From UMGS172 sp964424555 (lineage in GTDB: Bacteria > Bacillota > Clostridia > Oscillospirales > Acutalibacteraceae), in NCBI GenBank assembly GCA_964424555.1, contig CAYRIX010000050.1:1-8466 (forward strand): 8,466 nt of DNA, read 5' to 3'. Each line of letters starts with the position of its first letter. The stretch's first letter is position 1. The translations under genes were made by a program, and so were the position numbers. Positions 1 to 5,089 of this stretch are shown here, piece by piece. Below the pieces are notes generated by a model, which saw only the letters and a list, made by a program, of their open reading frames with translations, had not been told where the DNA came from and ran no database searches.

Positions 1-17
1 AATTCCGCCACACCCGC
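1..17 (-). tRNA. tRNA-Leu, 5' end only (runs off the window)
   Basis: Read on the minus strand, bases 17 to 1 give GCGGGTGTGGCGGAATT, the usual acceptor-strand and D-arm start of a bacterial tRNA-Leu. The remainder, including the anticodon, lies outside the window, so the isoacceptor cannot be named and integrity cannot be judged. The same 5' end recurs at 204-225, where it is truncated. The identification rests on 17 bases plus that second copy. Confidence 0.6.
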
Positions 18-31
18 ATAAATAGATAAAC
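1..31. repeat. Direct repeat, copy 1 (tRNA-Leu 5' end plus leader)
   Basis: This stretch matches 209-241 base for base, except that the A-run after GCAT is two bases shorter here. The repeat covers the first 17 bases of tRNA-Leu and about 14 bases of its upstream leader. Copy starts are 208 bp apart. Removing one repeat unit would join the promoter at 263-291 directly to the tRNA gene that continues left of base 1. Confidence 0.9.
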
Positions 32-59
32 AGAAAATATAGAAAGATAAAAATATTAT

Positions 60-203
60 TGCAAAATCAACCGCCAGCCGCGCATACGCGTGACTCTTGC
101 GGTGCCCGACATCTGTCGTCGGCAAGGATTGCCTCGCCATCTGTCGACCGCTACGCCGCTTCGCTCTCCCTTAATCATCCGCAGGATGCGGTCGAGCTCA
201 ACG
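60..203. repeat. GC-rich, hairpin-rich insert between the two tRNA-Leu 5' ends; possible dispersed element
   Basis: This block is clearly GC-richer than the AT-rich DNA on both sides. It holds several short perfect hairpins: CCGAC/GTCGG at 106-110 and 118-122, GGCAA/TTGCC at 121-133, and CCGCA/TGCGG at 179-191. The 9-mer CATCTGTCG occurs twice (110-118 and 138-146). An open frame crosses it on the minus strand but has no SD and no recognisable domain, so I do not call a protein. Base composition and structure suggest a small non-coding or dispersed repeat element, but copy number cannot be seen from one window. Confidence 0.45.
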
Positions 204-225
204 CTGCCAATTCCGCCACACCCGC
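204..225 (-). pseudogene. Truncated tRNA-Leu 5' fragment
   Basis: On the minus strand, bases 225 to 204 read as the first 22 nt of tRNA-Leu (GCGGGTG acceptor strand, then the D-arm start ending GGCAG). After that the sequence leaves the tRNA consensus and enters the GC-rich insert. No T-loop (GTTCGA-type) and no closing CACCCGC acceptor strand were found downstream. This is therefore a remnant or duplicated 5' end, not a working tRNA. It lies about 30 nt downstream of the expected start of the minus-strand promoter transcript. Confidence 0.6.
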
Positions 226-241
226 ATAAAAATAGATAAAC
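209..241. repeat. Direct repeat, copy 2
   Basis: This is the partner of the repeat at 1-31, identical apart from two extra A residues in the A-run at 227-232. It is the copy nearest the promoter. Confidence 0.9.
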
Positions 242-262
242 TGTAACGATCACAGCCTCAAC

Positions 263-291
263 ATTATAACATTTTGCACTAACTCTGTCAA
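263..291 (-). promoter_or_regulatory. Consensus sigma-A promoter for the tRNA-Leu locus
   Basis: On the minus strand there is a perfect TTGACA (291-286), a 17-bp spacer and a perfect TATAAT (268-263). Transcription should start near 256 and proceed left through the tRNA-Leu fragment, the GC-rich insert and then the tRNA-Leu at the window edge. A perfect consensus fits a stable-RNA gene. Confidence 0.8.
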
Positions 292-324
292 TGAGATTTT
301 ACAATCCTTACAATAAAATTTTTC

Positions 325-353
325 TTTATTTTCTTATTAGAAGATGTTATAAT
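325..353 (+). promoter_or_regulatory. Probable sigma-A promoter of the cytidylate-kinase-like gene
   Basis: TATAAT at 348-353 is preceded by TGT, giving an extended -10. A 17-bp spacer leads back to TTTATT (325-330), a weak -35. The start would fall near 360, giving a leader of about 35 nt. The promoter diverges from the tRNA-Leu promoter, and the two sites are about 35 bp apart. Confidence 0.5.
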
Positions 354-394
354 ATATTTAAAGATAAATATACATACCCTTGTGAGGTGCTTTT

Positions 395-1003
395 ATGAAA
401 TCGGTTATCACTATCGGCAGGCAGTTTGGTTGCGGAGGACGTGCTATTTGCAAGCGCTTATCTGAAGAACTCAACATTCCTTTTTATGACAGGGAGCTTA
501 TTGAATATGCAGCTACCAAGAGCGGTATAAGCCCTGAGGTTTTAGAGCAGTATGATGAAAAGGCAACCAATAGTCTTTTATACTCACTTTCTATCAGTGC
601 GTATTCATATGCGGGAACTGCAATGAATTCTCCTAATTTGCCTTTAAATGATCAGCTCTTTATTTCTCAAAGCGAGGTAATAAAGCAACTTGCCGACGAA
701 GGCCCTTGTATCATTCTCGGTCGTTGCTCTGACTATGTTTTGCGTGACCGTGACGATGTTCTTAAGGTCTTTGTACATTGTGACATTGACACTCGTGTCG
801 ATAACGTTTCAAAGCGCTTGGGTATTTCTACCTCAAAAGCTAAGGATATTATTAAGAAGACCGAAAAGCGTCGTGCTTCCTACTATAACTACTATACACA
901 TCGCAAATGGGGTGATGTTAGCCACTTTGATCTTGCTATCAACAGTACCGGCGGTATTGAAAAGGTTGTCGAAACTATCAAAAACTTCTATTTAAACAAG
1001 TAA
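395..1003 (+). CDS. Cytidylate-kinase-like P-loop protein
   Basis: The 202-residue product belongs to the cytidylate-kinase-like family common in Clostridia. The N-terminus has the characteristic glycine-rich nucleotide loop (GRQFGCGGR, residues 8-16), followed by FYDRELIEYAA (about 30-40). A second conserved stretch, CIILGRCSDYVL, lies near residue 105, and a basic segment with KKTEKRRASYYNYYT (about 154-168) could act as the lid. The loop departs from classical GxxGxGK(S/T), as is usual for this family, so NTP-dependent phosphotransfer is likely but the true substrate, CMP or something else, is not known. It starts at an ATG preceded by GAGGTG (384-389). It is probably monocistronic, because a strong hairpin terminator begins 12 bp after the stop. 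It is distinct from true Cmk, which is longer. Confidence 0.8.
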   Translation: MKSVITIGRQFGCGGRAICKRLSEELNIPFYDRELIEYAATKSGISPEVLEQYDEKATNSLLYSLSISAYSYAGTAMNSPNLPLNDQLFISQSEVIKQLADEGPCIILGRCSDYVLRDRDDVLKVFVHCDIDTRVDNVSKRLGISTSKAKDIIKKTEKRRASYYNYYTHRKWGDVSHFDLAINSTGGIEKVVETIKNFYLNK

Positions 1004-1015
1004 TCATTTATAATT

Positions 1016-1063
1016 AACACCTCTTGAGATATCTGCGTAAGATATTTCAGGAGGTGTTTTTTT
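1016..1063 (+). terminator. Terminator hairpin that contains the yunB SD and start codon
   Basis: Two 19-nt arms (1016-1034 and 1040-1058) pair completely, with two G-U wobbles, around a 5-nt loop. They are followed by a seven-T run (1057-1063). It should terminate the kinase-like transcript. The 3' arm contains AGGAGGTG (1049-1056), the SD of yunB, and the last Ts of the run form the TTG start at 1062. Read-through RNA would therefore have the yunB SD buried in the stem. Confidence 0.85.
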
Positions 1064-1739
1064 GCGCCGTAATAAAAGCGGTTTAAGATTGTTTGCGCTT
1101 TTGTCAGTATTGGTGCTGCTTATCATTGGTGTTGTAGAGACAGATAGCAGACTTAGAACACTAATAAATAACTATGCTCATTCAAAGGCGGCAATACTTT
1201 CAAACAGCGTGGTTAATTCAACAGTAAAGAACTACTTAGAGCAAATCGGAATCAGATACAGTGATCTTGTCATGATTAATACCGACAGTCAATCAAACGT
1301 AACGTCGGTTGAGTTTGATACAATCGAATTGACAAAGCTAAAAGCAGGAATAGTATCTGATATACAGTCACAAATTAATAAAAAAGGTTCGGTTGTTATG
1401 AATATTCCTTTTGGAAGCTTAACGGGTAACCAATTTTTGAATAATAAAGGCCCAAAAATGAATATTGAATTACAAATAAGTTCGGCCGTATATTCAAAAG
1501 TATCAAGTAGATTTATTTCAGCTGGAATAAATCAGACCTTGCATCAAATAACGCTAAGCATCAGCACTGACGTATATTTTGTAATGCCGTGGTATCGTTC
1601 GTCAGGCAGCTATGAAACCGAGTACATAATAGCGGAAACGGTAATAGTAGGGAAGGTGCCCGATGCTTATACAAATGTTATTGAATATCCCGGAAGCAAT
1701 ATCGCAGGCGAAATATTTGATTATTCGGCTGAATATTGA
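1062..1739 (+). CDS. yunB: Sporulation protein YunB
   Basis: The 225-residue product has a short basic N-terminus, one membrane segment (about residues 9-24) and an extracytoplasmic domain. It matches the YunB family pattern: IPFGSLTGNQF (115-125), SAGINQTLHQI (153-163) and AETVIVGKVPDAY (191-203). YunB is a mother-cell sporulation protein in Bacillus, under sigma-E, and its biochemical role is unknown. I use the TTG at 1062 because it follows AGGAGGTG by 5 nt and is the only start that keeps the membrane segment; the next Met is at residue 71. The SD sits inside the preceding terminator stem, so expression from read-through is expected to be low. No convincing sigma-E promoter was found upstream. 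The stop codon directly abuts the stop of the convergent reductase gene, with no base between. Confidence 0.85.
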   Translation: MRRNKSGLRLFALLSVLVLLIIGVVETDSRLRTLINNYAHSKAAILSNSVVNSTVKNYLEQIGIRYSDLVMINTDSQSNVTSVEFDTIELTKLKAGIVSDIQSQINKKGSVVMNIPFGSLTGNQFLNNKGPKMNIELQISSAVYSKVSSRFISAGINQTLHQITLSISTDVYFVMPWYRSSGSYETEYIIAETVIVGKVPDAYTNVIEYPGSNIAGEIFDYSAEY

Positions 1740-2474
1740 TCATATAACAAATCCGCCGTCCACGCTTATGGTTTGACCCGTAATAAAAGAAGAACTCTCC
1801 GAGGCTAAAAATAAGGCGGTATTGGCCACATCTTCGGGTGTGCCTAAACGCATTAAAGGTGTCTCTTCGATTAAAGCTTGCAGATCTTGCTCGGTAAAAC
1901 CGTTTAGCATATCTGTTTTGATTACACCGGGTGCAATGCAGTTTACACGGATGCCGCTGGGGCCTAATTCCTTAGCAAGAGACTTTGTCAACGAAATCAC
2001 ACCTGCTTTTGCGGCGGCATAATGGCTTTCACAGGATGCACCAATAATACCCCACATAGAGGAAACATTGATTATACTGCCAAAGTGCTGTGAGATCATT
2101 ACTTTCGCAGCTTCCTGACAGCAGGTGAAACAGCCTGTCAGGTTGACTGATAGCATACTATTCCAATCATTAGACGTAATATCGGTAAGAAGCTTCTGCT
2201 GAGCAATTCCTGCATTGTTGACAAGTACGTCGATTTCCCCAAATTCTTTAACCGTGAAATCAAATAGGGAAGACACATTAGCTCTATCGGAAACATTGGT
2301 TTTGTATGAAACGGCAATTAGTCCCTCGCTATTCAGTTGCTTAACCAATTGTTCAGCAGCTTTCTCTGAAGTGTTGTAAGCAATAACAACATTATATCCT
2401 TTTCTGCATAATGCTGAGGATATAGCTCTCCCGATTCCTGTAGCTCCGCCAGTGATAATGGCTGTTTTGTTCAT
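1740..2474 (-). CDS. Short-chain dehydrogenase/reductase, FabG-like
   Basis: The 244-residue product is a classical SDR of the same length as E. coli FabG (3-oxoacyl-ACP reductase). It has the Rossmann glycine motif TGGATGIG (8-15), NNAG (86-89) and the catalytic set N111, S139, Y152 and K156 (HYAAAK). The C-terminal ITGQTISVDGG (231-241) is also typical. It should be a cytosolic NAD(P)H-dependent reductase. It stands alone, with no acyl-carrier or fatty-acid genes nearby, so it may reduce another substrate, and I leave the symbol blank. The start has AGAGGTC (2487-2481) 6-7 nt upstream. The gene is convergent with yunB and no terminator separates them, so the transcripts may overlap. Confidence 0.85.
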   Translation of the reverse strand: MNKTAIITGGATGIGRAISSALCRKGYNVVIAYNTSEKAAEQLVKQLNSEGLIAVSYKTNVSDRANVSSLFDFTVKEFGEIDVLVNNAGIAQQKLLTDITSNDWNSMLSVNLTGCFTCCQEAAKVMISQHFGSIINVSSMWGIIGASCESHYAAAKAGVISLTKSLAKELGPSGIRVNCIAPGVIKTDMLNGFTEQDLQALIEETPLMRLGTPEDVANTALFLASESSSFITGQTISVDGGFVI

Positions 2475-2504
2475 ATTATCGACCTCTTAATTAGCTTTTT
2501 TTCT

Positions 2505-2533
2505 ATTGTATCATACTTTTTTAAAAAAATAAA
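2505..2533 (-). promoter_or_regulatory. Possible promoter of the FabG-like gene
   Basis: On the minus strand TACAAT (2510-2505) is preceded by TGA, an extended -10. A 17-bp spacer leads to TTTATT (2533-2528), a weak -35. The start would be about 25 nt upstream of the ATG. The -10 is reasonable, but the surrounding DNA is so AT-rich that chance matches are likely. Confidence 0.4.
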
Positions 2534-2555
2534 TAATTAAATTGTCTGCTGATTG

Positions 2556-2648
2556 GTTTACATAACAACGCAAAAGCACAATCTATAGTGGTTAACATAA
2601 AGCGTTTACATAAAGTGTGGTAATTTACAAAATTAGTTGTTGACATAA
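2556..2648 (+). repeat. Four-fold 10-bp motif GTTNACATAA upstream of spoIIM
   Basis: The motif occurs at 2556-2565 (N=T), 2591-2600 (A), 2604-2613 (T) and 2639-2648 (G). Start-to-start spacings are 35, 13 and 35 bp, so it forms two pairs offset by exactly 48 bp. The DNA inside the pairs is not conserved, which argues against a simple recent tandem duplication. The last copy overlaps the -35 of the spoIIM promoter. This layout fits binding sites for a regulator, whose identity is unknown. Confidence 0.6.
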
Positions 2649-2668
2649 TTCTGTTTTTGGTGTATAAA
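2640..2668 (+). promoter_or_regulatory. Strong sigma-A-type promoter upstream of spoIIM
   Basis: There is a perfect TTGACA (2640-2645), a 17-bp spacer and TATAAA (2663-2668). The start should be near 2675, giving a leader of about 240 nt before spoIIM. A vegetative-type promoter is notable because spoIIM is sigma-E-controlled in Bacillus. It may instead serve the xerD-like gene downstream or a small RNA. Confidence 0.65.
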
Positions 2669-2670
2669 TA

Positions 2671-2904
2671 ATATAGCGCTTGATTTAGTCGTGTATTTTG
2701 ATGATTCTATCGGCTATACAAGCGCTGTATTTGACTTCGTTTTCATAAAAATTGTAATTGCATAGGTTACATAATATCGACAAAATCGTTTATCTTGTGT
2801 TTGCATTTGCGTATTTCTCTATATCTTGTACAACGCAAATAATCGGTATTAAACCGAAGCTTGTCTCATAATTATTTATTGTTACAACAATAATTGTGTG
2901 AGAG
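2671..2904 (+). other. Long leader with several inverted repeats, upstream of spoIIM
   Basis: Four stem candidates lie between the promoter and the spoIIM SD. (1) A 12-bp stem with one G-U (2671-2682 with 2719-2730), with an inner 6-bp pairing (2686-2691 with 2711-2716). (2) ATTTGCGT (2805-2812) with ACGCAAAT (2833-2840). (3) TCGGT (2843-2847) with ACCGA (2853-2857). (4) A TTATTGTT/AACAATAA palindrome (2876-2893), enclosed by TCTCA (2864-2868) and TGAGA (2899-2903), which touches the SD at 2901-2907. I do not recognise a known riboswitch, and no clear terminator T-run was seen. It may be a structured 5' UTR, a small RNA, or several protein-binding palindromes. The rest of the 2475-2917 gap shows no gene. 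Confidence 0.45.
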
Positions 2905-2917
2905 GTGTAAGTAAGCT

Positions 2918-3559
2918 ATGCAGGTGCTTGTTGAAAGAAAACAATCTAAGGCCAAGCTTATTCTTGAAACGGTTGCCGATAATAAGTTTTATATTATTTT
3001 AGTTGCTTGCTTGTTGTTGGGCATGCTTTTTGGAGCTCTGTCTGTTAAAACCTTTGATGTCGGCACTGCTGACTTTGTTGACGGTTGGTTTAAATCGTTT
3101 TTGAGTTTTCGTCTGAACTCTGGCTTCTGGCAGATATTTTTTAAGTGCTTTTTGAGTAGCTTTATTTATTTGGTTGTCATATGCATTGCGGCATTTGGTG
3201 TCGGTGGTTTACCTATATTTCCACTGCTCATGTTTTTCAGAGGCTTTGGTACTTGTATGCTGGCAGGTCTTTTATATAAGAACTGTTCATTGCAGGGGAT
3301 AGCATTTGCCGATTTAATATTATTGCCGTCTTGCTTGGTTTTTGATTTTGTTTATGTTTATCTTTCAAGCAAGGCTATGGCTTTGTCTTCTAATTGTCTG
3401 TCGATATTAAGAGGCTCAGTTCAACATGTACCTTTACTCAAAACAGGTGGTATAGATTTATTGAAAAAATGTATTCTTTGTCTGACGGTGGCATTTTTGT
3501 CATCACTAGCAGAGGCTGCATTTTCAGCATGTTTTTCAAAGTATTTTAATTTAGTATGA
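2918..3559 (+). CDS. spoIIM: Stage II sporulation protein M (SpoIIM)
   Basis: The 213-residue, strongly hydrophobic product is close in length to Bacillus SpoIIM (about 215). Likely membrane segments are at about 24-45, 75-95, 97-120, 128-150 and 182-208. The central GLPIFPLLMFFRGFGTCMLAGLLY (97-120) is the conserved SpoIIM core pattern. In Bacillus, SpoIIM works with SpoIID and SpoIIP in the mother-cell membrane to dissolve septal peptidoglycan and drive engulfment; spoIID and spoIIP are not in this window. It starts at an ATG with AGAGGTG (2901-2907), a rather long 10 nt upstream. The next gene begins 22 bp after its stop, so the two are probably co-transcribed. spoIIM also lies near xerD (ripX) in Bacillus, which supports the call. 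Confidence 0.85.
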   Translation: MQVLVERKQSKAKLILETVADNKFYIILVACLLLGMLFGALSVKTFDVGTADFVDGWFKSFLSFRLNSGFWQIFFKCFLSSFIYLVVICIAAFGVGGLPIFPLLMFFRGFGTCMLAGLLYKNCSLQGIAFADLILLPSCLVFDFVYVYLSSKAMALSSNCLSILRGSVQHVPLLKTGGIDLLKKCILCLTVAFLSSLAEAAFSACFSKYFNLV

Positions 3560-3581
3560 TCATAGAAATGAGAAGTTTAAA

Positions 3582-4469
3582 ATGAAAGCATATATCAAGG
3601 AATTTGAGATTTATTTAAAAGAGATAAAGAAAAGCTCCAGCAATACGTTGGAGTCTTATCTTCGTGATGTAACTCAGTTTTCTGTGTTTTGCGATAATCT
3701 CAAATTGCGTTCGACCTCATCTGTTAAGCAGACCCATATAACAGAGTATGTTGAAACCTTGAAAAAGGCTGGTAAATCCACTTCGACAGTTACAAGAGTA
3801 TTGGCCTCCTTGCGCTGTTATTACTCGTTTTTAGTATCGCAGGGAATATGTAATGATTCGCCCGTAAACGGTGTTAAACAGACCAAAAGCGATAAAAAGT
3901 TACCCGAAATTTTGACCTCTAAAGAGATCGCTTTATTGCTATCTCAGCCTGATGTTAACGATTTAAAAGGTTGTCGTGACAAAGCAATGCTTGAACTACT
4001 TTATGCAACGGGAATCAAGGTTTCGGAGCTTATTAGTATTCAAATTACTGATATCAATCTTCAAATTGGAATTTTGCATTTGCGCTCAGGCAAAAACGAA
4101 CGAGTTGTTCCCATGTATTCTGAAGCCATTAAGGCACTTTCTAATTATTGTAACGGTGTCAGGGAAGTTGTTGTGCTTAATAAATCCACGACTGAGCTTT
4201 TTACTAATATGAACGGTCAACCGCTCACACGCCAAGGCTTGTGGAAAATAATAAAGTATTATGCTGAGAAGGCTAATATTAAGAAGGATATTACACCACA
4301 TACAATCAGACATTCTTTTGCGGCACACTTGCTTGAAAACGGCGCACCGTTAAAGGACATTCAAGAGATACTCGGACATTCGGATCTTTCCTCAACACAG
4401 GTTTATGCACAGCTCATGAGAAATAGATACGCACAAAGCTATAAAAAATATCACCCGATGGCCAGATAA
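3582..4469 (+). CDS. xerD: XerD-type tyrosine recombinase with an altered catalytic site
   Basis: The 295-residue product has the normal XerD size and layout: an N-terminal SAM-like core-binding domain (about 1-90) and a C-terminal catalytic domain (about 107-285). The box II residues are intact: H240 and R243 in PHTIRHSF, H266 in LGHSDL and the nucleophile Y275 in TQVYAQL. The box I position that is Arg in YATG(L/M)RVSEL is Lys here (K146, codon AAG at 4017-4019). The beta-hairpin that normally reads GKGNKER reads RSGKNER (168-174), so the catalytic Lys appears shifted or lost. The gene follows spoIIM by 22 bp with only a weak SD (GAGAAG, 3570-3575) and ends inside its own terminator hairpin. 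XerC/XerD pairs resolve chromosome dimers at dif. This copy may be a reduced-activity or partner-dependent member. Confidence 0.8.
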   Translation: MKAYIKEFEIYLKEIKKSSSNTLESYLRDVTQFSVFCDNLKLRSTSSVKQTHITEYVETLKKAGKSTSTVTRVLASLRCYYSFLVSQGICNDSPVNGVKQTKSDKKLPEILTSKEIALLLSQPDVNDLKGCRDKAMLELLYATGIKVSELISIQITDINLQIGILHLRSGKNERVVPMYSEAIKALSNYCNGVREVVVLNKSTTELFTNMNGQPLTRQGLWKIIKYYAEKANIKKDITPHTIRHSFAAHLLENGAPLKDIQEILGHSDLSSTQVYAQLMRNRYAQSYKKYHPMAR

Positions 4470-4487
4470 CCGTCGGGTGATATTTTT
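4441..4487 (+). terminator. Terminator formed by the last codons of the xerD-like gene
   Basis: A 15-bp perfect stem (4444-4458 with 4473-4487) extends inwards by a G-U and two G-C pairs (4459-4461 with 4470-4472). The loop is 4462-4469 and contains the TAA stop. A-runs and T-runs on the two sides suggest it could work in both directions. Confidence 0.85.
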
Positions 4488-4503
4488 ATTTTTGTATTAG
4501 TGG

Positions 4504-4545
4504 GGCACGGTGAGTGCCGCGCCTGCTAATTGCAAGTAGCAATTA
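4504..4545 (+). repeat. Two short inverted repeats leading into the dif-like site
   Basis: GGCAC/GTGCC (4504-4508, 4514-4518) is followed by TAATTGC/GCAATTA (4527-4533, 4539-4545). The second shares four bases with the left arm of the 11-6-11 site at 4542. This small GC-richer patch (about 4500-4530) stands out in AT-rich DNA. A weak 9/11 match to the 11-mer also lies at 4490-4500. Confidence 0.6.
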
Positions 4546-4569
4546 TACAAAATGAATGTTTTGTATAAT
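4542..4569. repeat. 28-bp inverted repeat of 11-6-11 design, dif-like
   Basis: ATTATACAAAA (4542-4552), a 6-bp centre TGAATG, and TTTTGTATAAT (4559-4569) form perfect 11-bp arms. The 11-6-11 geometry is that of Xer recombination sites. From memory, the arm matches the XerD half-site of E. coli dif (TTATGTTAAAT) and of B. subtilis dif (TTATGTAAACT) at 8 of 11 positions each. It lies 73 bp after the xerD-like gene. The repeat is certain; its role as a recombination site is inference. An operator is the main alternative. Confidence 0.6.
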
Positions 4570-5089
4570 AGAGGGAAGGGATTACGAGTTAAATTATTAT
4601 AACAGTATTACTTGAGCTTATATAATGTCTTTTTTAATTCTATGGGTCCATATGTCCATGTACTATATTTTTTGTAATTATTTGTTAATCAAGCGCTCAG
4701 TCGAATATATTAATGTATATTCAACGCTAAATTTATACCGTATTAACTTTATTTATAAATTATTATTATGCTGTTGTGTATTAGATTCAATAAATTTTCT
4801 CTCTTTAATTTTAGCATTATATATCTGCCTTTACAGCCTCTCAGTTTTTTGAAATGAATATTGGCATCATGCCGGATTAAGCCATTTGATGATATTTATC
4901 GTTACTCACTATAATCTTTATTAATACTGCAGTTTTATCATATTTGCTCATACATTTTTATTTTAATCAAATATGATAAAACCTAAGTATATTTTTTATT
5001 GTTTATAAATTTTCACACACAATTCTTTTATTGCGGTGTTCTTATATTACCTTTTCGTATGCTTGATTTAAATACACACTTTTACTTAA
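4570..5089. other. AT-rich non-coding interval between the two recombinase genes
   Basis: About 520 bp of very AT-rich DNA with no gene I can support. The longest open frame (4625-4852) has no SD, and its hydrophobic, Leu/Tyr/Cys-rich composition is what AT-rich noise gives. The one clear structure is the 15-bp inverted repeat at 4932-4982. Copies of the 11-mer lie on both outer sides of this interval. Confidence 0.6.
4932..4982. repeat. Perfect 15-bp inverted repeat with a 21-bp centre
   Basis: GTTTTATCATATTTG (4932-4946) is mirrored exactly by CAAATATGATAAAAC (4968-4982). A T-run (4992-4997) begins 10 bp later, so this could be a poor plus-strand terminator. It could equally be a protein-binding or recombination site. 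It does not share the TTTTGTATAAT motif. Confidence 0.75.

Noticed and set aside
56..253. Open frame of 65 codons on the minus strand across the GC-rich insert
   Set aside because: It starts at a GTG only about 3 nt from the predicted transcript start, has no SD, passes through the tRNA-Leu fragment and hairpins, and has no recognisable domain.
690..995. Second open frame inside the kinase-like gene, and similar frames inside other genes (for example 4086-4328, 5338-5631, 6648-6980, 7448-7927)
   Set aside because: They lie fully or almost fully within clearly coding genes in other frames or on the other strand, and show no family motif or ribosome site.
2805..2904. A known riboswitch or T-box in the spoIIM leader
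   Set aside because: No recognisable conserved core (for example the T-box AGGGUGGNACCGCG-type element) and no terminator/antiterminator pair could be found.
4625..4852. Open frame of 75 codons in the spacer between the recombinases
   Set aside because: No SD upstream, and a Leu/Tyr/Cys-rich composition expected from AT-rich non-coding DNA. A small membrane peptide cannot be excluded, but nothing supports one.
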